Assembly (NCBI RefSeq): GCF_004798935.1
Contig: NZ_RAHT01000001.1
Coordinates: forward strand, 620,001 to 684,000
Direction: 5' to 3'
Source: Ningiella ruwaisensis
GTDB lineage: Bacteria > Pseudomonadota > Gammaproteobacteria > Enterobacterales > Alteromonadaceae
DNA length: 64,000 bases
Positions within the stretch are counted from its first letter, which is position 1. Each line of letters begins with the position of its first letter. Positions 54,548 to 63,055 of the stretch are shown piece by piece. The notes beneath the pieces are model-generated. The model did not search any database and had not been told where the DNA came from. It saw only the letters and a program-made list of their open reading frames with translations. Both the position numbers and the translations under genes were made by a program.

Positions 54548-54844
54548 TCAAAATCCATCAATTAACAAATCGATCCCTGACTTAATTTCATCTCGTTTGA
54601 AACGTAAATGAAACCCTTCAATTGCCTTAAGACCTCTTTTGGAAACTGTTGCTATGTCCAGTAAGTCTATAAAGTGTAGTTTATCATCTAAGGTGCATGG
54701 AATTTGTAAATGTTGAATAAGCTGTTCATTTGATTTGAGTTTTACGGGAGCAACTAAAATACTTTCGACTTCATTGAAAATCGTATTATTGAGCACTACC
54801 ACTAACACTGATGAGTAGTTGTATAAGGAAAACTGTTCAATCAT
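54548..54844 (-). CDS. ccdB: CcdB-like toxin of a type II toxin-antitoxin pair
   Basis: A 98-aa protein resembling CcdB in length and layout: beta-rich N-terminal half (SVLVVVLNNTIFNEVESILVAPV), then a C-terminal helix (DEIKSGIDLLIDGF) parallel to the gyrase-binding end of F-plasmid CcdB (IKNAINLMFWGI). Canonical CcdB poisons DNA gyrase through its last three residues Trp-Gly-Ile; here they are Asp-Gly-Phe, so gyrase targeting may be altered or lost. The start overlaps the antitoxin gene by 8 nt. Confidence 0.75.
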   Translation of the reverse strand: MIEQFSLYNYSSVLVVVLNNTIFNEVESILVAPVKLKSNEQLIQHLQIPCTLDDKLHFIDLLDIATVSKRGLKAIEGFHLRFKRDEIKSGIDLLIDGF

Positions 54845-55067
54845 TCAGTTGGCCAGTGTTTTCTGAAAAAGTGCCCTTCTCTACGATGTTTTGATTGTGT
54901 TTGGCTATTGCATCGTGATTCTCTTTCAACCAAATATCACTCTTTTTCCTTGCGACCTCTTGAGCGAGCGCAGATTCGAAAATTTCAGATAGCTTTAAAT
55001 TAAGAGTTTTAGCCTCAGATAAAAGCGATTTAGATATTGTGGTGTTGCATGACACTTTTTGTCGCAT
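54837..55067 (-). CDS. ccdA: CcdA-like antitoxin
   Basis: A 76-aa antitoxin from the ATG at 55067, which follows TTTGGAGAAAGAC, a good ribosome site; the frame extends 8 codons further to 55091. The N-terminal part suggests a ribbon-helix-helix DNA-binding domain (MRQKVSCNTTISKSLLSEA). The C-terminus, SDIWLKENHDAIAKHNQN then IVEKGTFSEN, fits the W..EN..AI..N..VE..G.F pattern by which CcdA wraps CcdB. It lies upstream of ccdB, with coupled translation, and probably represses its own promoter. Confidence 0.8.
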   Translation of the reverse strand: MRQKVSCNTTISKSLLSEAKTLNLKLSEIFESALAQEVARKKSDIWLKENHDAIAKHNQNIVEKGTFSENTGQLND

Positions 55068-55091
55068 GTCTTTCTCCAAAAATATGCACAC

Positions 55092-55423
55092 TCAGCATGC
55101 GCTTAATATATGCGCATTGCAAGCAAGACCAAGTACATTGCACGTTAAATAAGAGATAGTTTATTGTATAGCGAAAGTTGCGGCAAAGACGGCAGATGCC
55201 AAATTAAGGACGGGGCTTTAAAAATACCGAAACACCATGACATGCACATTAACAACCTGCAGTACTAGGATAACTTGGGTCAATACATCGCCAGCATTGA
55301 CACGAACTTTTCCCCAGAAACTCCCGGGAAAAGCTAAGTTCAGGCCACCTGTCACCTTGGTCCTTGACAACGCTAGGGTTGATGTATTACAAACAAACCG
55401 TTGTTGATGTGAAAAGGATTTTT
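55092..55423. other. Intergenic region between ccdA and the lipoprotein/S9 peptidase pair
   Basis: About 330 nt holding the divergent promoters. A perfect 8-bp hairpin CTTTTCCC/GGGAAAAG is at 55307-55333. A consensus -35 TTGACA is at 55364-55369, with a weak -10 17 nt on (TTACAA, 55387-55392). No further gene was seen. Confidence 0.45.
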
Positions 55424-55966
55424 ATGAAGTATAAAGGATTTATTCTTGTTGCGAGTTTGGTGGTTCTGTCGGCTTGTCGTACGACCGTTAAAACGGTTGA
55501 AAATGACTTGGATGAGCTAGTCGCCGAGGATTTTGGTTACGTCCTGATAGGGCTGGATACAAATAAAGATCTCTTTAGAATTACGCTTAACGGACCTTCC
55601 GATTATTCGCTTTCGTCTGCCAATCTTGACCACTCAACAAACTACATTCTGACCAAAGTCAAAGCCGGAAGTTATGAGGTTAGCCGACTGTATACTACTA
55701 AACATACCTCCTTTTCCTTCGACGATGAGCTCAACTTTAAATTCTCAGTTAAACCAAACACCATCAGCTATGTGGGTCATTTTGAAATAGTTACTCGAGG
55801 CTACTTTGGCTTCGCCAGTTTTCTTCAATTAGATAACAGAAGCAGTGAAGCCTACGTTTATATGAGCGAAAACTTCCCGAATATTTTGGAGAAACGCGCG
55901 ATACGATATGGCGGACCAGGAGAGGATGATTTTCTAGAATATGTGATATCAGAGGTGGCCCCATGA
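55424..55966 (+). CDS. Uncharacterised lipoprotein paired with an S9 peptidase
   Basis: A 180-aa lipoprotein from the ATG at 55424 (AAGG ribosome site; longer frame possible to 55364). Signal ends VVLSAC (Cys19). The mature part is mostly beta, with NYILTKVKAGSYEVSRLY and SVKPNTISYVGHFEIV. This looks like the DUF2846-type envelope lipoproteins in which an extracted beta-sandwich follows a 'K-A-G-x-Y' turn, but the match is weak. It overlaps the next gene by 4 nt, so the two proteins are probably made together. Confidence 0.6.
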   Translation: MKYKGFILVASLVVLSACRTTVKTVENDLDELVAEDFGYVLIGLDTNKDLFRITLNGPSDYSLSSANLDHSTNYILTKVKAGSYEVSRLYTTKHTSFSFDDELNFKFSVKPNTISYVGHFEIVTRGYFGFASFLQLDNRSSEAYVYMSENFPNILEKRAIRYGGPGEDDFLEYVISEVAP

Positions 55967-58905
55967 ATACCTCTCGCAAGATGCACGCTTTTATCCGTTA
56001 CTGCTTAATTCTCAGTACAATCAGTATTCAGCTAATGCAGTCGGCTTCCTCTGAAATCTTAAAGTCTGAATCTTTGTACAGAAACGAAAGTATAAGCATC
56101 GTGAAGCTATCTCCCAACGGAGATTTTATGGTCCTGCCTTTTCATGGACAAAAGGAAAACCTGCTGCACATTTTCGATCGAAAAAAAAAGCATGTGGTCA
56201 AGACGTTTGACCTGGGAGAGCGCGGATCGATCCTTGATTTGGAATGGTTAAATAACTCTCAAATATACTTACACATTCGCGGTGCTCGGTCGAAACGAAA
56301 CTTTATCATCGACTTTGACGGCAATGACGCAAAAATAGAGATGGTGGATTCTCGGGGCAGAATAATTTATGACTACCCCGAAAACCAAACCAAAGTGATG
56401 TTTTTGCATAAAGCCTATTCCCGAAGTTCACTCAGTTTTGAAGATGAGATCTACATAGTTGATATTGAAGAGCTTAAAAAGCTTAATTTTGATAATGCGC
56501 AACAAATAGAACTGGATTCAGATGAAGTTGAGGATTATTACTTTGATGAAAAAGAACGCCAGTTTTTCAGTCTCGACTTTGACCATGAAAAAGAAGAGCT
56601 CACTGTAAAAACGCTTCCTATTACCGGCGGGGAGTGGCAAACGGTGATCACGCTAGTGACCGGCGAACACCTGTTTAGACCCGTTGCTGAACTTTCGAAT
56701 AATCAATATGCTGTATTGACCAACCTCGAAACCGATAAAATTGCATTGCAAATGTTTGATCCAGCTACAAATCAATTTGGCGACGTGCTTTACGAGCATC
56801 CAGATTATGACCTAATGTCAGCGCAATTTACTGACGACGGACTGCTACTGGCAGTTAGTTATGAAGAACATGGCCTCACACAACGGCAAGTGTTCGACCC
56901 CGTAAGCGAAGCGTTGGACAAACGGCTTTCGGTGACTTTTCCTGGACAGGAATTTTATTACGTCGATTATGATGAAAGCGCCGAAATTCTCCTCATACGT
57001 GTAGAGGGCCCGGAACAACCCGGAGAATATCTTTACTACGACAGGCAAAAAGATGTGTTGGAACGCTTATTTGCCGTAAATGAAGATTTGTCCGGACGCA
57101 CTTTTGCCAGTACTAAGCGACTTGAGATTCAAACCGAAGACGGCGAAAAACTTGAAGCATTTTTAGCAACACCAAGCGGGCTCGATTTAAACACTTTGAT
57201 TGTTATGCCTCACGGTGGTCCCATCGGAGTAAAAGAGAGCGCGCGATTTAATCGAGAAGTTCAGTATTACACAAGTCGCGGGTTTTCAGTGCTTCGTGTC
57301 AACTTCAGAGGCAGTGCAGGATTTGGTAGAAGCTTTAAAGACGGAGGCAAAGGAGAGTTTGGCGAGTTGATAGAAAAAGATATCAGTACTGTCGTTGACG
57401 CACTGCTTTTGAAGCATAGCTTTGAGTTTGTCTGCGCCGTCGGTTCAAGCTATGGCGGCTATTCAGCGATGATGTTAAGTATTCTCAACCCCGATGTTTA
57501 CGACTGCGCGGTTGGCTCATTTGGGATCTACGATTTGCCCTTGCTATTTAATCAGAATAACTACGCAACAACAGAATTGAAACGTAAGAAAATTGCCAGA
57601 GTCGTCGGGCCGTACAGTAAATTGCTCAAAAAGCGTTCGCCCGTTTACCTTGCTCAGCATATTTCAGTGCCAGTATTACTACTGGCGGGGATAGAAGATA
57701 AACGAGCAAGCTTCGAGCACACACATCGTTTTGCGTATATGCTCAAGCGTCATGATAAGTCCGTCAAAGAAATCTACTACAAAGAAACTGGCCACGGACA
57801 CGAAAGCTGGATAGGCGATAGGCATCAATCTGCTATTACTTACGACTTTATTTTAGATACATTGGGTATTGAGCTTCCCGAAATAGACACATTGTCCCAT
57901 TTGGAAAAAGAAGCATTAGGAGACGACTTCGCGCTGATTGGAAACTTCTATTCAAGCAACAGATATATCGAAGAGAACCCTAGCCTTATGATGGAATATC
58001 TTTCAAAAGCAGCAAAATACGAACATCCAGAATCCATGCAATTGCTGGCTAGCAACTTTTTGACAGGTCTGCGAACCGAAAAAGACATCAACAAAGCCAT
58101 AAAACTTTTGACACGAGCCTCAGAACTTCATGATGCTGATGCGCAACGAAAACTCGCAGAACTCTACATGTCCGGCCAGCTAGTAGAACAAAGCTGGGAA
58201 AAAGCTCGAGAATTGATTGATACTGCTGTCGAGCAGGACGATAGTAGACTCAATCTCCTTGTTCAAGCCAGAGTCGACTGCTCTGCCCCAGCGCCAATTA
58301 GCAACTTACAAAGATGTATTGAGCGAATGAAGCTTGAAGAGTTCGGTAGTGACAAAACCTACGAATTCGATCACGCAAAGCGTCTCTTAAGACATCAGCT
58401 GCCACATATTCTTTCTTCACATCACTTTTCTGAGGAACAGTTTTCCCGGATTCTAGAGGCACTTGCCGATGTATTTAACGTAGACAACATCGACAGTAAA
58501 GTTAGCTTTGATGAAACCGGAATATTTCGCTACGTAGATGATAGAGGATACGGCAAAGAAAAATCGATGGACTGGATCTCTGATCAACTCGATCGTGCTC
58601 TTATTGACGACGATAAAATTTATTATGGCGCGAAACCTAGTGTGGATATGCCTGGTCTTGACCGCAATTCTGATTTAACGCTACTCGCCGTCAAGTGGAC
58701 AGGGATCGCAGATAACGGTCTAGAGCAAGATATCTCAAGTGACACACTATGGGGGAACTCTCGCGGTCAATGGAGTATTTTGCGACAAGTAAAAGACTTT
58801 ACACACTTCAATCAAATTAAAGTAGCGCTTTATACATTAGAGGGCAAAGCTGTTACCGAAAAAATGTTTACAACACAAGAGCCTGCAAACTTGGTTGTAA
58901 AATAG
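55963..58905 (+). CDS. S9 prolyl-oligopeptidase-like serine peptidase with C-terminal Sel1 repeats
   Basis: A 980-aa protein with an N-terminal signal segment (about residues 8-30). A beta-propeller-like domain (~40-390) precedes the alpha/beta-hydrolase peptidase domain (~400-645), with nucleophile Ser496 in GSSYGG, an acid in LLLAGIEDKRA and His611 in TGHGHESW. Residues ~665-760 contain Sel1/TPR-like repeats (NPSLMMEYLSKAAKYEHPESMQLLA; DINKAIKLLTRASELHDADAQRKLAELYMSGQ), and a further ~200-residue domain has no recognised family. The S9-Sel1 fusion is uncommon. Its partner lipoprotein overlaps it by 4 nt. It may process periplasmic or extracellular peptides. Confidence 0.82.
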   Translation: MNTSRKMHAFIRYCLILSTISIQLMQSASSEILKSESLYRNESISIVKLSPNGDFMVLPFHGQKENLLHIFDRKKKHVVKTFDLGERGSILDLEWLNNSQIYLHIRGARSKRNFIIDFDGNDAKIEMVDSRGRIIYDYPENQTKVMFLHKAYSRSSLSFEDEIYIVDIEELKKLNFDNAQQIELDSDEVEDYYFDEKERQFFSLDFDHEKEELTVKTLPITGGEWQTVITLVTGEHLFRPVAELSNNQYAVLTNLETDKIALQMFDPATNQFGDVLYEHPDYDLMSAQFTDDGLLLAVSYEEHGLTQRQVFDPVSEALDKRLSVTFPGQEFYYVDYDESAEILLIRVEGPEQPGEYLYYDRQKDVLERLFAVNEDLSGRTFASTKRLEIQTEDGEKLEAFLATPSGLDLNTLIVMPHGGPIGVKESARFNREVQYYTSRGFSVLRVNFRGSAGFGRSFKDGGKGEFGELIEKDISTVVDALLLKHSFEFVCAVGSSYGGYSAMMLSILNPDVYDCAVGSFGIYDLPLLFNQNNYATTELKRKKIARVVGPYSKLLKKRSPVYLAQHISVPVLLLAGIEDKRASFEHTHRFAYMLKRHDKSVKEIYYKETGHGHESWIGDRHQSAITYDFILDTLGIELPEIDTLSHLEKEALGDDFALIGNFYSSNRYIEENPSLMMEYLSKAAKYEHPESMQLLASNFLTGLRTEKDINKAIKLLTRASELHDADAQRKLAELYMSGQLVEQSWEKARELIDTAVEQDDSRLNLLVQARVDCSAPAPISNLQRCIERMKLEEFGSDKTYEFDHAKRLLRHQLPHILSSHHFSEEQFSRILEALADVFNVDNIDSKVSFDETGIFRYVDDRGYGKEKSMDWISDQLDRALIDDDKIYYGAKPSVDMPGLDRNSDLTLLAVKWTGIADNGLEQDISSDTLWGNSRGQWSILRQVKDFTHFNQIKVALYTLEGKAVTEKMFTTQEPANLVVK

Positions 58906-58936
58906 GCCGGTTCGTCTCCTGAGGAGGTCCTCGATT

Positions 58937-59075
58937 ACTCGAGGATGACGGTCTTATTCGAGGATGACGGTCTTTATTCGAGGATGACGGTCTTTACTCG
59001 AGGATGACGGCCTTTATTCGAGGTTGACGGTCTTTATTCGAGGGTGACGGTCTTTACTTTAGGATGACCGCGTTA
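58937..59075. repeat. Seven tandem copies of a 20-bp unit at the edge of the inserted block
   Basis: Copies start at 58937 (19 nt), 58956, 58976, 58996, 59016, 59036 and 59056; the core is ATTCGAGGATGACGGTCTTT, with the last copy the most diverged. It lies between the S9 peptidase gene and flhB. No spacers separate the units, so it is a minisatellite-like array. Confidence 0.9.
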
Positions 59076-59132
59076 AATTGCGGGCAGCGGTCTGCACTGT
59101 ATTGCAAGAGCCAATATTGCATGGCAAATGCA

Positions 59133-60266
59133 CTAACGCTTCAGTTCATCCGGTATTGGTAAGTCTTTCTTAAGTGGCTTAGGACGTTTGCCTTTGCCTG
59201 ATTTGAAGGCTTTAAGCTGATATACATAAGCTAGAATTTGCGCAACCGCCATAAAGAGCTTTTGCGGCACTTCGTGATTTACTTCTGTTGAATAGTAAAT
59301 CGCACGAGCCAAAGCCGGAGATTCTACGATGGGTACCTCGTGCGCGTTAGCAATCTTACGAATGTGCATGGCCAGTTCATCCAAACCTTTAGCAACCACT
59401 ACGGGTGCTCGAGAGCCATTTTCTTCGTACTTAATAGCAATGGAATAATGGGTTGGGTTGGTGACAATCACATCGGCATTCGGAACTTCCTGCATCATGC
59501 GATTGGCCGCGGCCTGATACTGTAAACGTCGCACGCGGCTTTTTACAAGTGGATCGCCTTCAGCGTTTTTACGCTCGTCTTTTACCTCTTGAAGCGTCAT
59601 TTTCATCTCTTCGTTGTGCTTATGACTTTGATACGGCACGTCGATAAGAGCGATGGGGATCATTGCCGCGCACAGCAGTAAAAACGCCCATTCCACCATA
59701 TTCATAGCGTGAAAGAGGTTAAGTGGATAAAGCTCTATATCCAAGTGTAAGGCTTCATCTTTAAATATTAGCAAGGCAAGATAAGCCATCCCCAGCACCA
59801 CTACCACTTTTGCAATGCCTTTTAATAGTTCAACCAAGGCATTCATGCCAAACATGCGCTTAAATCCCTGAATAGGACTTACCTTGTTGGCTTTTGGCGC
59901 GGCAGCTTCCCAACTAAAATTATAGCCACCCAAAGCGATACTGCCATATACCCCACCAACAAATGCAATTGCCATAAAAGCCATAAGCGGCCCAGCACTT
60001 TCAATCACTGCCATTTCAAGTATTTGAAACATATGCTTTAAATCGTAGGTTTCATCCCTTGATAGCGTAAAAGCCCGTTGCGTGATTTTGTACATCGCAG
60101 TTGCGATAAAGGAACCAATTGCCATCATGGCAACGGCACTTGATAGTAAAACAAGAGCAGTGGATAATTCTTTCGACCTCGCGACTTGCCCCTTTTTTCG
60201 GGAGTCCTCGAGTTTTTTGGACGTGGGGTCTTCTGTTTTTTCCTGACCGTTTTCGTTCTCTGCCAT
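59133..60266 (-). CDS. flhB: Flagellar export switch protein FlhB
   Basis: A 377-aa FlhB with the N-terminal charged region (KTEDPTSKKLEDSRKKGQVARS), four membrane helices and the autocleavage site NPTH in VIVTNPTHYSIAIKY. The C-terminal tail is Lys/Pro-rich. It switches export from rod/hook to filament proteins. flhA usually follows directly, but here 11.4 kb separate them. Confidence 0.96.
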   Translation of the reverse strand: MAENENGQEKTEDPTSKKLEDSRKKGQVARSKELSTALVLLSSAVAMMAIGSFIATAMYKITQRAFTLSRDETYDLKHMFQILEMAVIESAGPLMAFMAIAFVGGVYGSIALGGYNFSWEAAAPKANKVSPIQGFKRMFGMNALVELLKGIAKVVVVLGMAYLALLIFKDEALHLDIELYPLNLFHAMNMVEWAFLLLCAAMIPIALIDVPYQSHKHNEEMKMTLQEVKDERKNAEGDPLVKSRVRRLQYQAAANRMMQEVPNADVIVTNPTHYSIAIKYEENGSRAPVVVAKGLDELAMHIRKIANAHEVPIVESPALARAIYYSTEVNHEVPQKLFMAVAQILAYVYQLKAFKSGKGKRPKPLKKDLPIPDELKR

Positions 60267-60284
60267 AACTTTTCCAGTTGTGCC

Positions 60285-61061
60285 TTAGCAGGTCAGCAGG
60301 AGCTTACACATAAATTCTTGCGCACGGCCCCATTGTAAATTGAAATGATATACCTGGTTTGAAAGGGTGATCCAAATCACCACCAGACCCATGATTTGCG
60401 CAATGGCAAATCCCAAACTAAAAATGTTTAACTGCGGCGCAGCTTTGGTCATAACGCCAAAGGCTAGATTCACAATAAGCAGCGACACAATGGGAGCCAG
60501 CGATATTGTCACCGCCGATACAAACATCCACCCTGCCCAGTGTGCAATTTGCTTAAACTGTTCACCCGTCCACCAAGGACCATCAATAGGGAATGCATCA
60601 AAGCTGATAACAATCATGTTTATGAGCAACAAATGCCCGTCTACTGTCCAAAAAATCAGCGTCGCCAAAATTAAATAGAATTGACCAACCGCTGGAACGT
60701 TGATCCCATTAATCGGATCAACAATTGACGCAAAGCCCAAACCTGTCTGCATCGCAATAATTTGCCCGGCCAACACAAAGGTGTTAATAACCATCATCGA
60801 AATAAAGCCAATGGCGATACCAACAATAAGCTGCTTGCCAATTTCAATGAAGGTACCCAGAGATACAATATTTTCAATGGGTACTGGTGGGAGCATTGGC
60901 ACTATCATTAAGGTCAGTAAAATCGCCAGCAAATTGCGAACCGGCGTTGGAATAGTCCGGGCGCTAATGCCTACCATCGCAATAAATAAACCTGAAATAC
61001 GCATAAACGCCAGCATATAATCGCTGATGGCGTCCATGATAGTGCTGCTGAGGATATCCAC
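60285..61061 (-). CDS. fliR: Flagellar export protein FliR
   Basis: A 258-aa inner-membrane protein with about six helices, part of the FliPQR export gate. It has the family's VRNLLAILLTLMIVPMLPP region, ALAGQIIAMQTGLGFASIVDP-like sequence and a C-terminal half of hydrophobic helices. It lies between fliQ and flhB. Confidence 0.94.
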   Translation of the reverse strand: MDILSSTIMDAISDYMLAFMRISGLFIAMVGISARTIPTPVRNLLAILLTLMIVPMLPPVPIENIVSLGTFIEIGKQLIVGIAIGFISMMVINTFVLAGQIIAMQTGLGFASIVDPINGINVPAVGQFYLILATLIFWTVDGHLLLINMIVISFDAFPIDGPWWTGEQFKQIAHWAGWMFVSAVTISLAPIVSLLIVNLAFGVMTKAAPQLNIFSLGFAIAQIMGLVVIWITLSNQVYHFNLQWGRAQEFMCKLLLTC

Positions 61062-61070
61062 TCTGAGTAC

Positions 61071-61340
61071 TTACCCTATAACGGAAGGAATACTGAGCAC
61101 CAAGTTATTGGTGTAGTCCATCAGCTTTGTGACAAGCCAGTTTCCCAACCACGCGAGGGCAATTAAGGTCACTACCAAACGCGGCAGAAAACTCATGGTT
61201 TGTTCGTTAATGGAAGTTGCCGCCTGAAAAACCGCAACGACTAAGCCAACCAGCAAGCCAGGCATGATGATTGCGCTCGTTAAAATAACAATTAATAACA
61301 TTGCGTCGCGCATGATTTCGACAAAAGCCTCTGGTGCCAT
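61071..61340 (-). CDS. fliQ: Flagellar export protein FliQ
   Basis: An 89-aa protein with two helices (~15-40 and ~50-75), the length expected for FliQ. The ATG at 61340 is preferred to an upstream start at 61379 because it gives the standard 89 aa, 1 nt after the fliP stop. The motif QAATSINEQTMSFLPR is characteristic. Confidence 0.95.
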   Translation of the reverse strand: MAPEAFVEIMRDAMLLIVILTSAIIMPGLLVGLVVAVFQAATSINEQTMSFLPRLVVTLIALAWLGNWLVTKLMDYTNNLVLSIPSVIG

Positions 61341-61341
61341 G

Positions 61342-62112
61342 TCAGACTCCCATTCCAAAACTGGTAGCAAGCGTTCCAAAAATCAGATTCCAGCCGTCGA
61401 CCAATACAAAAAGCATTAACTTAAAAGGTAAAGACACAATCATGGGGGAGAGCATCATCATCCCCATCGCCATCAAAATAGAAGCCACTACCAAGTCCAA
61501 TATCAAAAACGGTATAAACAGCATAAAACCAATTTGAAAAGCGGTTTTAAGTTCACTGGTAACAAACGCCGGGATAAGCACTGTCATGGGAACCTGCTCA
61601 GGTGAATCAAATTGCCCCTCGTATCCGCCAATGCGCACGAAGGTTTCAAGATCTGTTATCCGCGTTTGACTCAGCATAAACTCACGCATAGGCGCTTTGG
61701 CCGCCTCAAAGGCCTGCATCGAGGTCATTTCTTCATTTAAGTAAGGCTGAAGTGCTGTTTGGTTCATTTCTTCAAACACGGGCGCCATTATGAACATCGA
61801 CAAAAACAAGCTGACGCCGATTAATATTTGATTTGAAGGTGACTGCTGCAAACCAATGGCCTGACGCAAGATAGACAGTACAACGATGATCCTCGTAAAA
61901 GACGTCATCATCATAACAAAAGCCGGAATAAGGCTCAGCGCAGTCATAATAAACAGCGCTTGTAAGGTCATGCTATATTCTTGCGAGCCATCGTCATTGG
62001 TGGTGACGGTAACGGCAGAAATACCTTGTTGCTGTGCAAATAAGTCGGCATTGATGCCTAAAACCAGGCAGATAAATAAGGCAAGTTTGATCCACATTGA
62101 AAGCTTAATCAC
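61342..62112 (-). CDS. fliP: Flagellar export protein FliP
   Basis: A 256-aa FliP with a cleavable signal peptide and four membrane helices. Conserved blocks are [32 protein letters not shown] and [22 protein letters not shown]. It is the core of the export gate pentamer. The start overlaps the fliO stop by 8 nt. Confidence 0.96.
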   Translation of the reverse strand: MIKLSMWIKLALFICLVLGINADLFAQQQGISAVTVTTNDDGSQEYSMTLQALFIMTALSLIPAFVMMMTSFTRIIVVLSILRQAIGLQQSPSNQILIGVSLFLSMFIMAPVFEEMNQTALQPYLNEEMTSMQAFEAAKAPMREFMLSQTRITDLETFVRIGGYEGQFDSPEQVPMTVLIPAFVTSELKTAFQIGFMLFIPFLILDLVVASILMAMGMMMLSPMIVSLPFKLMLFVLVDGWNLIFGTLATSFGMGV

Positions 62113-62674
62113 GAGCTACTCCCGGTTTAGAAGTCGCCGGAGCGCTTGCGCCCGTTTTATTCCCGTTGATGCCCTGCCCAGAGATAGTCTGCGCCATGGC
62201 TTGAACCAGTTTTTGCTGAAAGCCGACTTTGCCTGATTGAGATTCAAAAAGACCGGATTTGGATTTACTGACGTCGAGGTTTTGTTTCAGCGTGGCAAGA
62301 TGATTGATGTTGTGGCTGGTTATTCCAATAAGGTGTTGCTCATCCCCAACTTCAATAACCATTATCTTTTCTTTTGCCCCTGCCATCATGCTGGCAACGA
62401 CTTTCATTTGACCATTTCCTGCCTGAGTGACATTAAACCGGCGCATAAGATAGGCAAGCGCAAAAATAATGGCGATCACCAGCACTAAAGACAGAAATAT
62501 TGATATAAAAGAAGAGGCCCCGCCAAACTCGCTACCCAATGAGGAAGCGGTATCTTGCGCGTGAACCGGGTTTGTTAGAGAAGATGCAAACAGGGCCACA
62601 AGCCCTGCTTTACATGCATTTGCAGACTTTTTATTATCTGAGTTTTTTAATTCTTTCGACTTGACTAATAACAT
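62105..62674 (-). CDS. fliO: Flagellar export-assembly protein FliO
   Basis: A 189-aa protein. After an N-terminal signal-like region ([16 protein letters not shown]) one membrane helix (about 55-78, [20 protein letters not shown]) precedes the conserved LMRRFN and [28 protein letters not shown] block. FliO helps FliP assemble. The chosen ATG at 62674 overlaps fliN by 41 nt, and no better start is evident. Confidence 0.9.
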   Translation of the reverse strand: MLLVKSKELKNSDNKKSANACKAGLVALFASSLTNPVHAQDTASSLGSEFGGASSFISIFLSLVLVIAIIFALAYLMRRFNVTQAGNGQMKVVASMMAGAKEKIMVIEVGDEQHLIGITSHNINHLATLKQNLDVSKSKSGLFESQSGKVGFQQKLVQAMAQTISGQGINGNKTGASAPATSKPGVARD

Positions 62675-63053
62675 CCGTTAACCGAATACCAAATTTATCG
62701 TTAATCACTACTACTTCTCCATGAGCAATCAACGTGCCATTTACTAAAACATCTAATGGCTCTCCGGCAACTCGGTCTAATTCCACCACTGAACCTTGGT
62801 TCAGTTGCAATAAATTTCGGATGCTAATGTTGGTGCGCCCCACTTCCATTGAAATGGTCACTGGAATATCTAAAATCGTGTCCAGCTTTGTATCACCGTC
62901 ATCACTTGCAGTGTTTTTCTCTTTTAACTCATCAAGCTCGACAGATTCGGCCTCATCGCCTGCTTCAGTTTTGGCTTCTGCCTTTGCTTCAGACTGGGCT
63001 TGCTCTGCCATTGCTTCGCCCCATGCGTCTAAATCGTCGCCTTCTTCACTCAT
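62634..63053 (-). CDS. fliN: Flagellar motor switch protein FliN
   Basis: A 139-aa switch protein. The N-terminal ~55 residues are acidic (Glu/Asp/Ala-rich), and the C-terminal SpoA/SwrQ domain has LDIPVTISMEVGRTNISIRNLLQLNQGSVVEL and [30 protein letters not shown]. With FliM it builds the C-ring that receives CheY-P. A GAGGAA ribosome site precedes the ATG, 3 nt after the fliM stop. Confidence 0.96.
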   Translation of the reverse strand: MSEEGDDLDAWGEAMAEQAQSEAKAEAKTEAGDEAESVELDELKEKNTASDDGDTKLDTILDIPVTISMEVGRTNISIRNLLQLNQGSVVELDRVAGEPLDVLVNGTLIAHGEVVVINDKFGIRLTDVISQVERIKKLR

Positions 63054-63055
63054 AA

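Noticed and set aside
58937..59075. CRISPR-like array
   Set aside because: The 20-bp units follow each other without unique spacers and no cas genes are nearby, so it is a simple tandem repeat.
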